From the NCBI GenBank assembly GCA_964652645.1, contig CAZZCS010000062.1, forward strand, positions 1 to 14,899: a stretch of 14,899 nt of DNA, read 5' to 3'. Positions 1-7,364 of the stretch are shown one piece after another; position 1 is the stretch's first letter; every line of letters begins with the position of its first letter. The stretch comes from CAZZCS01 sp964652645 (GTDB taxonomy: Bacteria; Cloacimonadota; Cloacimonadia; Cloacimonadales; Cloacimonadaceae). Below the pieces are notes generated by a model. That model did no database searches. It saw only the letters and a list, made by a program, of their open reading frames with translations, and was not told the origin of the DNA. A program made the position numbers and the translations under genes.

Positions 1-166
1 GGACACCATGGCTGATTCGTATCCAATTATCAACCTCACTAATCAATCTACGAGCCTTGGCAACTTCTTCTACCCGACGAATCAATGATCTAACTCGAGC
101 ATTTAGATCGCTGGCCTCATTATCAAGTCCGAGATACTCCAGGTTAGGTTTGATCTTGTTCAGCAT
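1..166 (-). CDS. Partial unknown protein, N-terminal part, runs off left edge
   Basis: I do not recognise this protein. From the ATG at 166 an open frame runs to the window edge and encodes about 55 residues, beginning MLNKIKPNLEYLGLD and continuing as a charged, probably helical segment (RVRSLIRRVEEVAKARRLI). The frame is also open upstream to an ATG at 271, 23 bases after the E2 stop, except for one TGA at 191-193. The upstream part would encode 26 residues starting MIEGRL. No strong Shine-Dalgarno stands before the ATG at 166 (GGGAG lies too far upstream), and only a weak GAG precedes the ATG at 271. It is therefore either a separate downstream gene with a poor start, or a fourth operon gene broken by a stop. 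The rest of the protein is outside the window. That this strand codes here rests on protein-like composition only. Confidence 0.4.
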   Translation of the reverse strand, partial: MLNKIKPNLEYLGLDNEASDLNARVRSLIRRVEEVAKARRLISEVDNWIRISHGV

Positions 167-294
167 CAGATGTTTGATTCTCCCACAAGATCAGGGGATT
201 CGGATCTGGGGCTTGTTTGAGTTAGCAATTCTAAAAAATACTTGGATAGTAGTTAGTCTGCCTTCAATCATGTCTCTTTAGTTTCTCACAGCAT

Positions 295-948
295 TTAGCA
301 TGGGATACTATACTTCTTGAACCAAGATGGTGAAGCCATACTACGAAATTTGTTTAACCTCTTATGGAAGTAGCATGCACCAAGTCTTCTCTTGCACCCA
401 CAGGGGCATTGTTTTTTGTTTGCAATCCTTTTTTTTAAACAAAGGAGGCGAACTGCAGCAATAACTTGAGTTGGATGGTTTAACTTGAGGAGACAAGCAT
501 AATCCGCAATTATCCCAGCATAACCATGCGCTAATTCCCCAAACTCAAACTGATCTCTGCCCCTGAGCTTCATTGTTACTGAAAATAGATATGGTTCTAA
601 GCAGTTTATTGCAAATCCTTTAACCGTCGGATCATTATGGATGATAGACAACAATCTTAAAGGTGATCCTAAACAAAGGGTCCCATCGGGATTAACATGA
701 TGGTTGCCATCCCTTGGAATTCTCTTTCCTAATTCCCATACAGAGGGTAAATCTTTGGGGAATAAAAAGGGTATTATAACACGAAGTTGGTATGCGTCTT
801 CTACGGTTTCTTGCTTATTAGTTGTAACTAGAAACCAAAATTTACCCTCCAAGATAATGCTATCATCGACGGATGGTTTGATCGACATTAGAGGGTATTC
901 TTCGAGGAACTCCTCTATCAGTTTATTAGTCACATTCCCACTAACCAT
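295..948 (-). CDS. E2-like (UBC-fold) conjugating protein of short type II CBASS
   Basis: A 217-residue protein. Residues 82-94 (NHHVNPDGTLCLG) match the E2 active-site pattern His-X-Asn followed by a catalytic Cys, here H84, N86 and C92. The preceding segment (VIIPFLFPKDLP, about 58-69) fits the beta strand and proline of a UBC fold. The C-terminal tail holds a Cys/His cluster (C181, C183, C185, C192, H195; CPCGCKRRLGACYFH), like a SEC-C zinc-binding tail. In CBASS, E2-type proteins attach the C-terminal Gly of the CD-NTase to target proteins. Full type II systems use a fused E1-E2 (Cap2) plus a JAB protease (Cap3); neither is seen here, so this is the E2-only 'short' form. The start overlaps the CD-NTase end by 8 bases, with only a weak GGAAG before the ATG, which suggests translational coupling. 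The family is fairly secure; the exact target is unknown. Confidence 0.85.
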   Translation of the reverse strand: MVSGNVTNKLIEEFLEEYPLMSIKPSVDDSIILEGKFWFLVTTNKQETVEDAYQLRVIIPFLFPKDLPSVWELGKRIPRDGNHHVNPDGTLCLGSPLRLLSIIHNDPTVKGFAINCLEPYLFSVTMKLRGRDQFEFGELAHGYAGIIADYACLLKLNHPTQVIAAVRLLCLKKRIANKKQCPCGCKRRLGACYFHKRLNKFRSMASPSWFKKYSIPC

Positions 949-2119
949 TCTTCCAGGGTTTTGCTGGTGTATCTGAAATTAAGTGCTCTGTGGGCTTATA
1001 TTGTTCGTTAGCCAGTTTGCTTATTCTTACTTGTTCATTCAGAATCTGATGGTTGACTACCGTTGAGAACTTTTGCTCAGCAAGAGATGCAATGAAAGAT
1101 GTGTCATTACTGGCTAACAAGGCCTTGAAATCCATTTTCGCCTGAGACAACCATTGCCAGAAATTAGTCTCCAACCTCAAATGACTGTATTTTGGCATAT
1201 GCCATTTATCTGCGAAATCTTCACCTGGGTCAACTGGATTAGGAACACGAGGTGTTTGACTTCTAACAAAGTTTTCCACTCTTCCTATGATGTTCATTAG
1301 CGCAGTAGCTAAATCTACCTCTCCATTGTATGCATGAGCGGCAAGAGTTGTGATTATGATTGAGATTGGCTTTGAATCTATGTTATCTTGGAACATAACA
1401 TCACGATGTCTTTTAAGTAACTGAATAACACGTTGTAAGGGAACTTTCCGTTTGTAATATGGAACATTGTTAACTTGAGCTGCCTTCTCTAACAATACGC
1501 GTTCTGAGCCTAATTTCATCCTATCAATGAACCAATTTGCATATCCTTCAGGATTACTTACTTTCCATTTAGATGGATATCGATCATCAGTTATAAAGAG
1601 CGTTGTTTGTGATACATTTTGAGCAAAAACATCTAACGAACCATACTTAATCATAGAGTCCTTTATTACCTTTTGTATCTCTTGATTTGCTGGAATACTT
1701 GGTACAATATCCATGTGAAATTTCAAATCATCCTGATAGGGTATCCTGAAACAACGATGCTTTATTTCTATTTTACCATTTATTCTACGAGCTATACAAT
1801 ACTTATCAAGTTCTGCATAAACAATATCCCGTAATTGCTGTGGAGAGTATCCATCGCTTGTAATACCGCTTCGAAGCTCACAACACAAATCAAGATCATA
1901 TTCTTCTTTATCATTTAACGGTCTAATTGCCGTTCCAAGATAGAAAGATCCCTGCGAAAATATGTAAGGTTGATTAAGTGCAACTGACGATTCGTCTCTA
2001 TCAAACCACTCTCCAAGGTTTTTATACCGATTAACAGCTTTCTCATAAACAAAGTCAGGAAGATCAAGTTTATCAATCATCTCTGTCAGAATTACGTTTT
2101 GTAATTTGGAATCTATCAT
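941..2119 (-). CDS. CD-NTase (cGAS/DncV-like cyclic oligonucleotide synthase) of CBASS
   Basis: A 392-residue nucleotidyltransferase of the SMODS/CD-NTase family. It is expected to make a cyclic di- or trinucleotide from NTPs on phage infection; the product cannot be read from the sequence. The polymerase-beta-type active site is visible: G57-S58 (QGSFYLGTAI), then the metal-binding pair D75 and D77 (EEYDLDL) and a third acid, D137 (KFHMDIVPS). The length is normal for the family. The protein ends PWKNG, and a C-terminal Gly is what an E2 of a type II CBASS needs for conjugation. The gene overlaps the effector by 4 bases (ATGA, 2116-2119) and the E2 gene by 8. A strong Shine-Dalgarno (GGAGG) lies 7 bases before the ATG. 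Confidence in the family is high. Confidence 0.93.
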   Translation of the reverse strand: MIDSKLQNVILTEMIDKLDLPDFVYEKAVNRYKNLGEWFDRDESSVALNQPYIFSQGSFYLGTAIRPLNDKEEYDLDLCCELRSGITSDGYSPQQLRDIVYAELDKYCIARRINGKIEIKHRCFRIPYQDDLKFHMDIVPSIPANQEIQKVIKDSMIKYGSLDVFAQNVSQTTLFITDDRYPSKWKVSNPEGYANWFIDRMKLGSERVLLEKAAQVNNVPYYKRKVPLQRVIQLLKRHRDVMFQDNIDSKPISIIITTLAAHAYNGEVDLATALMNIIGRVENFVRSQTPRVPNPVDPGEDFADKWHMPKYSHLRLETNFWQWLSQAKMDFKALLASNDTSFIASLAEQKFSTVVNHQILNEQVRISKLANEQYKPTEHLISDTPAKPWKNG

Positions 2120-3267
2120 GATTCGCCTCCAATTGTTATTGTTTTGATGAATTTCCCATGTTTCCTATTATAATCGTAGATAATCCAAGGCATGTCTGCC
2201 TTCGGCATTCTTGCACGTCCCATCTCAACCGATGTTGATACAGCCATAGCTGGAAAAACATTCAAAGCAGTATCAGCACCATGCTTGGATTTGATTTTTA
2301 TCATCAAATCCCTAATACACATGCGCATCAACGACAATTGTGCCTTCGATCTTATATTATCGTTGCCTATGAATTTGTCGTCAACTGATAGTTCCCATAT
2401 CGACGCGCTGTCTCCGACAATAGATTTTACACGATCATGTGGAATCTTGTCACTTAGAGATATTACTAAAGCTGGTTGCCCCTCGAAGGTCGATGGGGGG
2501 TTGACAATGAACTCAAAGCCATCTGGATATTCTTGCCATTTCCACCCCTTAGGCTCCCTAATTGGTTGATAAACATCAACGTTAATCTTGTCAGTAAACA
2601 GTGATCCTAACTTGATCAATAGAGGCATGGGAGCAAGCGAGAAGAGAGAAAAGTGTACATCAGGCGTAGTTTCAATAAGACTTAGGACTTTGTTTTGAAA
2701 CTCTCTTTTAATATGCCTTGACTCCGTTGCCCAATATTCTTGGTCTTTATCTTCATCGGAGCATTGCATAGAAAGGATTATTGGCATTTCTGAAGCAGGG
2801 TATCTCTCTGGAAACATGGCTAAGCGAGCCTCAGTTTTGTGCAACTTTGTGGGAAGTTCTCCGATTTTACCTTCGTAGAAAACCACGTGAGATTTCTTGT
2901 TTGTCTCAATTCCTGATACTATAAAGACTCTTTCTTCATGTTCTCGTTTCCATGTCTGGAGTAAACTGACTGGATAACCCTCACCTTTGTTTTGATCGAT
3001 AGTGTGATGACATTGCTCACAAACCAAGATTAGATTATCTATTTCATTTAAATAGCTATCGTCTGCCTGTGTTAAATCTCTCCCACGTGGTCCCTTCTCA
3101 GCGAATGAATAAATGTGAGCAACCTCAGAAAAGTTACCCTGTTCTTGTGTAACAGACGATTTATACAATGCTCTATTACAGCCATTGAACTCACATCGTC
3201 CAGCTGCACGTGCCCATAGCTCAATTTCAACCCTTTTCTCAATGTTTCTTGCTATTTTAAGAGTCAT
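2116..3267 (-). CDS. cap5: CBASS effector: HNH endonuclease fused to SAVED sensor (Cap5 type)
   Basis: A 383-residue two-domain effector. Residues 1-95 form an HNH nuclease: C25 and C30 (CEFNGC), the catalytic-type His in EVAHIYSF (H51), N78, and CEQCHH (C83, C86, H87, H88), where the four Cys fit a structural zinc. Residues of roughly 155-383 form a SAVED domain, which binds the cyclic nucleotide made by the CD-NTase. Family knowledge is that ligand binding drives oligomerisation and activates non-specific dsDNA cleavage, killing the infected cell. It is the first gene of the operon, with a near-perfect Shine-Dalgarno (AGGAGGT) upstream of the ATG. The downstream CD-NTase start overlaps its stop (ATGA). 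The HNH assignment is secure; SAVED is assigned from size, position and operon context as well as sequence. Confidence 0.88.
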   Translation of the reverse strand: MTLKIARNIEKRVEIELWARAAGRCEFNGCNRALYKSSVTQEQGNFSEVAHIYSFAEKGPRGRDLTQADDSYLNEIDNLILVCEQCHHTIDQNKGEGYPVSLLQTWKREHEERVFIVSGIETNKKSHVVFYEGKIGELPTKLHKTEARLAMFPERYPASEMPIILSMQCSDEDKDQEYWATESRHIKREFQNKVLSLIETTPDVHFSLFSLAPMPLLIKLGSLFTDKINVDVYQPIREPKGWKWQEYPDGFEFIVNPPSTFEGQPALVISLSDKIPHDRVKSIVGDSASIWELSVDDKFIGNDNIRSKAQLSLMRMCIRDLMIKIKSKHGADTALNVFPAMAVSTSVEMGRARMPKADMPWIIYDYNRKHGKFIKTITIGGES

Positions 3268-3298
3268 ACTACCTCCTGTAGCTCAATGCTTCAATCTA

Positions 3299-3335
3299 GA
3301 TCACTTAGATTATGGTTTTGATCGACGAAGTGATC
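3299..3335. repeat. Inverted repeat GATCACTT / AAGTGATC in the CBASS leader
   Basis: An 8-base perfect inverted repeat, with arms at 3299-3306 and 3328-3335 and 21 bases between, lies between the predicted promoter and the effector start. Two more GATCA-containing words are nearby, at 3332-3336 (overlapping the right arm) and at 3371 (GATCACGTG). It could be an operator for a repressor or a leader hairpin. No regulator gene is present in the window beside the CBASS genes. Confidence 0.35.
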
Positions 3336-3384
3336 ATTCGACTTTCAGAATTCCAAAATTAGCAGTCAATGATCACGTGTGCCA

Positions 3385-3412
3385 ATAATAAATCACCCCT
3401 CCTTTTAGTCAA
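3385..3412 (-). promoter_or_regulatory. Probable sigma-70-type promoter of the CBASS operon
   Basis: On the minus strand a TTGACT hexamer (3412-3407) is followed after 16 bases by TATTAT (3390-3385). Each differs from consensus at one position. Transcription would begin near 3378, giving a leader of about 110 bases before the cap5 ATG. It is the best promoter-like sequence I saw in this intergenic region. Confidence 0.5.
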
Positions 3413-3621
3413 GCAAATTATCAAACGTTATCTTACAAATTGCTATAGAGTTAAGTGGTAGTCATGCGTTCAGTGATTAAGGTTATCAGCTAGCCCTATT
3501 AATCTCATAGATACTTAAAACCTCAACTACTTACTTAATCCTGGATACCTGAGTCGCAACTGCGGGGTTAACAGCCTATGTTTCATTAGGCGGACAGGTG
3601 GATTGTACGCATCGGTATTAT
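3413..3621. other. Intergenic, no gene seen
   Basis: About 210 bases between the CBASS promoter and the terminator of the upstream gene. I see no convincing coding frame on either strand. A short hairpin (GCCTA ... TAGGC, about 3574-3591) is present without a T tract. This may be the junction where the defence operon was inserted, but no duplicated target site is evident. Confidence 0.3.
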
Positions 3622-3660
3622 AGAAAAATGACATGAGGAAGGTACTGTTCCTCATGTCAT
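3622..3660 (-). terminator. Intrinsic terminator after the exported-protein gene
   Basis: A perfect 13-base inverted repeat (ATGACATGAGGAA at 3628-3640, TTCCTCATGTCAT at 3648-3660) with a 7-base loop begins 5 bases after the stop codon at 3666. On the minus strand it is followed at once by TTTTTCT. The stem is not GC-rich but is long and perfect. It separates the 3666-5113 unit from the CBASS operon. Confidence 0.85.
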
Positions 3661-3665
3661 ATTGG

Positions 3666-4751
3666 TTACTTATTAAGTGGAAGGTTAAATCCGGTGATTA
3701 TCGTTGTGATATCAGACGTAATATTATGCTTTAACCCAAACTTGAGCTCAATTCCAATGTTCTTGTTTATCCGATTGTAAACCCCAAGGAGGCCTGAAAA
3801 ATAGTTTTCTTCCTGCTCTGTTGAGTATTCATAAATTGCATCTACCCAAAATCGTCTCTCTATTATTCCCCAGACACCTCTTAGGGGAACTTGAATGGAG
3901 TGAAATGGGTCGCCATCATTTGCGTCGTATCTGTATGAAGGGCTGAGGATTAATTCATAAGAGGTTTGGTTCATCAACGCTGAGATGTCGCCTTGAGCAA
4001 AAGTTTGGGATGCAACTCCCCATACCTGAAAGCCGTGCATCTTAGTTGACTTGACCTGCTGATCATGTGACAATCCACTGAAGGCAAATGCTACTTCAAG
4101 CTTGGTGGCTTCTGTTTGGTTTAGGAACGTGACCATATCTTGATTGTATGGGCTTGTTTGTTTTAGCTGATCCACCCTTTCATCAACCATCTTGCTGAAC
4201 TCCTTGTCCCTATAATACCTTGTACGAACAGCTTGTTCAGTCATTGCTTCTTCATATGCTATTTGTGTCACTGCTTCGTCAAACAATTTTGCACTATCAT
4301 GGAGCGACTCAGCAATAGCCTTGTATGCCTTATACCCTTCCCTGAGAGCTGGGTCTGAGCTGTCCCTAAACCGATATCTTACACCGAAGGCTGCTTTTGT
4401 CCCACTATCTCCGTCAGGACTGGTGGCAAAAGATGCATTGAGGCGGTAAAAGAGACGGTTTGCGTCCAATTCTCTTAGGGTTGCATTGGGTTTCAGTAAT
4501 AGTAGTGGTGTGAATTCAATAGATATCTGGGACGGATATTGAGTGTTGCTTCCTTCATAATGCTGAGCAATTTGGGCAACCAACTCCTGAGCAGACAAGG
4601 GAGTCACAGGAACGGGGTTGATCCCCAGAATCGCAAACGCCGGCGATACTGGTACCTGTCGAGGAATAGTTTGAAACTCTATATCTTCGGCAGATAAAGT
4701 GCTTGATAGCACTACCAGGATCATTAAGAATAGAAGATGCTTGAGTTTCAT
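3666..4751 (-). CDS. Exported protein with beta-barrel-like C-terminal region, function unknown
   Basis: A 361-residue protein with a clear signal peptide: Lys-rich start, hydrophobic core LLFLMILVVLSS, likely cleavage after residue 21 (LSA|ED). The mature part starts with a Pro-rich stretch (about 26-55). It then has a strand-rich region with aromatic pairs (FGVRYRF), a helical, charged segment (about 140-205), and a C-terminal half of alternating polar and hydrophobic residues typical of outer-membrane strands (FWVDAIYEYS, IGIELKFGLKHN). I do not recognise a named family. It overlaps the preceding gene by 4 bases (ATGA, 4748-4751) and has its own GGAGGAG Shine-Dalgarno, so the two proteins are probably made together. 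An outer-membrane or periplasmic location is likely; the role is open. Confidence 0.75.
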   Translation of the reverse strand: MKLKHLLFLMILVVLSSTLSAEDIEFQTIPRQVPVSPAFAILGINPVPVTPLSAQELVAQIAQHYEGSNTQYPSQISIEFTPLLLLKPNATLRELDANRLFYRLNASFATSPDGDSGTKAAFGVRYRFRDSSDPALREGYKAYKAIAESLHDSAKLFDEAVTQIAYEEAMTEQAVRTRYYRDKEFSKMVDERVDQLKQTSPYNQDMVTFLNQTEATKLEVAFAFSGLSHDQQVKSTKMHGFQVWGVASQTFAQGDISALMNQTSYELILSPSYRYDANDGDPFHSIQVPLRGVWGIIERRFWVDAIYEYSTEQEENYFSGLLGVYNRINKNIGIELKFGLKHNITSDITTIITGFNLPLNK

Positions 4752-5113
4752 TGCTCCTCCAAAGTGGCTCCAGTACCTTCGGAGCGTTCAGTAGTGTTAT
4801 CGGTAATCGGGGCACTAATGCTTAGGACTCCAATTTGTCTATTGTCTTGCATTACCTCCAGATTGACATTGATTGTCCTGCTATGGGGATATGTTACCCC
4901 CTGATAGTTAATTCTGAGCTCAAGTAAAGAGTGATTGACTAGCGGGTTTAATTGCAAATGATACCGTTTTGTCTGGTCACTACTCTTTTGGCTCATCAAA
5001 TAGTTATTGCCGTTCACTACATTGATGCTATGTTCTACAACAGCAGCACCAGATACTACTCTGAAGATCAGCTCCAGCGCAGAGCCGTTTTTGTTATAAA
5101 CAATCTTGCACAT
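4748..5113 (-). CDS. Small beta-rich protein of unknown function, coupled to the exported protein
   Basis: A 121-residue protein, using the ATG at 5113 (MCKIVYNKNG). An in-frame ATG exists five codons upstream (5128), but only the inner one has a good Shine-Dalgarno (AAGGAG, then 6 bases), and the SD itself lies inside the extra codons. No signal peptide or membrane segment is seen. Residue patterns suggest alternating strands (LELIFRVV, LLELRIN, INVNLEVM). The last 20 residues are acidic and Thr/Glu-rich, probably disordered. It is the first gene of a two-gene unit and overlaps the exported barrel-like protein by ATGA. I do not recognise the family. Confidence 0.65.
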   Translation of the reverse strand: MCKIVYNKNGSALELIFRVVSGAAVVEHSINVVNGNNYLMSQKSSDQTKRYHLQLNPLVNHSLLELRINYQGVTYPHSRTINVNLEVMQDNRQIGVLSISAPITDNTTERSEGTGATLEEQ

Positions 5114-5459
5114 TGTAATCTCCTTCATAAACAGAGTGGTAAGTGATTGTTGGTCTTCTTATAAGTCTTCTGCGTCTTTACACCTGAGTCTCACATTCTC
5201 AAGATAAATCGCAGAATTACATCTACTTGCTATAACCTTGCTATCGATCTTTTATGCCAGACAGTCCACAATAACAGCTATGGTGGCTCCCAGCCCCCTC
5301 TAATCCGTGCTGATAGATTCCTGATAACCAATACAGCGATAGGATGTTGATGAGCGCTTCGGACTCGGCTGATACAGGCCAGGTTGATTGGGTATTTAGC
5401 GGTGTCGACCACAGCGGGTTTCCAAAGCTCATGGCTAAACTTGGTGCGCCATGCGTAGA
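5114..5459. other. Intergenic region with a short direct repeat and unusually open frames
   Basis: About 345 bases between the last RiPP-locus gene and the next unit. Near the downstream gene there is an 8-base direct repeat CTTGCTAT at 5226-5233 and 5237-5244 (period 11, about one helical turn), a possible binding site. The palindrome CTTATAAG lies near 5158-5165. The part from 5240 to 5460 is richer in GC than its neighbours and open in two minus-strand frames and part of a plus frame, which looks more like a non-coding repeat element than a gene. No convincing terminator was found after the gene ending at 5460. Confidence 0.35.
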
Positions 5460-5463
5460 TCAT
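5278..5463 (-). CDS. Doubtful 61-residue ORF overlapping the end of the cobalamin radical SAM gene
   Basis: The ATG overlaps the preceding stop (ATGA, 5460-5463), and a modest AAAGG lies 7 bases upstream, which would fit a coupled last gene. The peptide starts MIYAWRTKFSHELWKPAVVD and is rich in Trp, Arg and Pro, with no hydrophobic segment or recognisable domain. A second minus-strand frame over the same bases is also open, so the openness may only reflect composition. I list it because it sits where an operon gene could be. A non-coding intergenic repeat is at least as likely. Confidence 0.2.
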   Translation of the reverse strand: MIYAWRTKFSHELWKPAVVDTAKYPINLACISRVRSAHQHPIAVLVIRNLSARIRGGWEPP

Positions 5464-7352
5464 ATCAAACCTTTTTGTGATAGGTACGATATGATCCCAT
5501 CGACTTCTCTCTCCGCAGCGTCAATCTCGTGATTGAGTTCTCTTGCTATCACGTGTATCAGGTTTTCTCGACTAATGGCACCCTTCACCAGTTCCCTGAA
5601 GATTGTGTATCCTGCCGGAGTGAGGACAAGACGCACAATCTCTTCACCTTCCCGATACACGTAGTAGTATACGGGATGATATTCTACAGCTCCCAAAGCG
5701 ATTATGGAGTTCAAATTTACTTGTGAGATGAATACATCGCCATTGAGTAACTTGATCTTATCTGATGGTTCTGGGGGCAGAGGTATATCCAGAGCCTCGA
5801 CAATCTCTGAGTAGCGAATGAGTGATTGGATTGCTAACCCCTCTGGTTTGGATTCCCACTTTTGCACAATGGCTTGATTGATCAGGCAATGAGCTTCATT
5901 AATAGAAGGATTGCCGAATAGGGCTGCAGAGACTTCCCGATTCAGTCTTATCCAATGATACATGTTGAACAATAACTCTTCTGTGATCGTAGAAAGATAT
6001 TTGAACAGAAGCCTGTGTTTATAGACATAAGTTTGCATGAACCCGATTACTTTCTCCAGATATATATAGTTCTCATATCTGTATTTCGTTTTGAAGACAA
6101 AGAATGAGGGCAAGTATTCCCTATGCGTATATATGAGAGACTGGATACTCTCCGGGTAGGTCTCTGCAAAGGCATTCATCGTGGAGAAGTCTATCCTGTC
6201 GCGGTATTGATCAAACATATCGCTTCCGATAAAAGGCTTCAGCAGATGAAGTTGCACGATGACATTGGAGAATTCATCATCGAGAAATATCTGTTCTATG
6301 AAACGCAGGTTTTCGCGCAGATCGGTTTCATCCTCAATGGGGAAACCGTAGATAAAGGAGATAATGACTGATGCTTTGGTCTTTAGTACCGCTGGTAAGG
6401 AGTGTTTGATTTGCTCTGGAGTCAGTCCTTTTTTGATGAAGCTGAGTATCTTGCTGGAGACTGATTCTATCCCCAAAAAGAGTGAGCCGATATTGGATCT
6501 TTGAAAGAGCTCAATAGTCTCACTATCCATGGAGTCCAAGCGAAGTGAGCATCCCCACTTGATCTCCGGATGATTCTTGTTCATGTATTCTATCACTGAT
6601 CTGGCATAGTCTTTATTGAGCATGAACATATCATGCACAAATTCTATGGCTGAAATGCCGGTCTGTTGTACCAGCGTATCGATGGCGTTTTGTACATGCG
6701 TCCTGGGGAAATTTAGGTGAGTACGTTTGTAATATCTAGAGGTAGAGCAAAAGAGACAAGAGTATGGGCATCCTCTGCCGGTTTCCAGGGGAAACACGTT
6801 TATCTCGCAATCCTTCAGGTATTGGATGCTCTCCTGGCTTAACAGTGCCAAGGATTTCAGGGGTACGCGCCCGTCTGCTTGATAGATCTTCTGAACTTCA
6901 GTCTTGCCGGCAAGAAGGTCATGGACAAACTGTCTGAAAGTGTTCTCTGCTTCGTGGATGAAGATCGAATCAAACAGGCCGGATTCCAGCAGGAAATCTG
7001 GATCAATGGAGGTTACGCCTGGCCCGCCGATGATCAGCAAGATGTCTGGCAGAGCATTCTTGAGGTAATCTGCCAGGGCCAGGATCAAAGGCATGTTCAT
7101 GCAATTGCTGGAAAAGCCAACACAATCAGGATCTTCGGAGACAATAATATCGTACAAATCCCGGATTAGATCTGCATCGTGCCAGGAATCCCAGATCTTC
7201 CGATTGAGATCCAGAACAAGAATTTCGACAGATGCCCCTGCTGTACCAAGGTTGTTTATCAAGCTAAATATCCCGGGTGGATATCCAGTCTCGGGAGCAG
7301 ATTCACTACCATCGGGGAGGCACATGGGAGGGATCAAAATGATTTTGGGCAT
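5460..7352 (-). CDS. Cobalamin-type radical SAM enzyme with C-terminal PqqD-like RiPP recognition domain
   Basis: A 630-residue enzyme. Residues of about 1-165 resemble a B12-binding domain (VEILVLDLN near 42-50, LLIIGGPGVTS near 105-115). No DxHxxG motif is visible, as in many radical-SAM members of the group. The radical SAM core follows, with the 4Fe-4S motif GRGCPYSCLFC (C195, C199, C202). The last 90 or so residues read as a PqqD-like RRE: LTPAGYTIFRELV from 577, then a helical segment ending ISYLSQKGLI. Such domains bind the leader of a precursor peptide. The reaction is unknown; methylation, epimerisation and C-C bond formation are all known in this superfamily. A good AAGGAG Shine-Dalgarno lies before the ATG, and only 12 bases separate it from the ABC exporter gene, so they are one transcript. 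Confidence 0.85.
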   Translation of the reverse strand: MPKIILIPPMCLPDGSESAPETGYPPGIFSLINNLGTAGASVEILVLDLNRKIWDSWHDADLIRDLYDIIVSEDPDCVGFSSNCMNMPLILALADYLKNALPDILLIIGGPGVTSIDPDFLLESGLFDSIFIHEAENTFRQFVHDLLAGKTEVQKIYQADGRVPLKSLALLSQESIQYLKDCEINVFPLETGRGCPYSCLFCSTSRYYKRTHLNFPRTHVQNAIDTLVQQTGISAIEFVHDMFMLNKDYARSVIEYMNKNHPEIKWGCSLRLDSMDSETIELFQRSNIGSLFLGIESVSSKILSFIKKGLTPEQIKHSLPAVLKTKASVIISFIYGFPIEDETDLRENLRFIEQIFLDDEFSNVIVQLHLLKPFIGSDMFDQYRDRIDFSTMNAFAETYPESIQSLIYTHREYLPSFFVFKTKYRYENYIYLEKVIGFMQTYVYKHRLLFKYLSTITEELLFNMYHWIRLNREVSAALFGNPSINEAHCLINQAIVQKWESKPEGLAIQSLIRYSEIVEALDIPLPPEPSDKIKLLNGDVFISQVNLNSIIALGAVEYHPVYYYVYREGEEIVRLVLTPAGYTIFRELVKGAISRENLIHVIARELNHEIDAAEREVDGIISYLSQKGLI

Positions 7353-7364
7353 CGAATCTCCTTC

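Noticed and set aside
191..193. TGA as a selenocysteine codon
   Set aside because: I see no convincing SECIS-like hairpin right after it and the neighbouring residues match no selenoprotein I know; a stop or error is simpler.
704..976. Plus-strand open frame opposite the E2 gene
   Set aside because: Antisense shadow of the E2 and the cyclase end; no ribosome site or domain.
2192..2569. 125-codon plus-strand frame opposite the SAVED domain
   Set aside because: Antisense to a well-supported gene, with no independent sign of coding.
3555..3600. GTTAAC and a short hairpin resembling an integron attC site
   Set aside because: The paired R and L boxes of an attC site are not present, and there is no integrase nearby.
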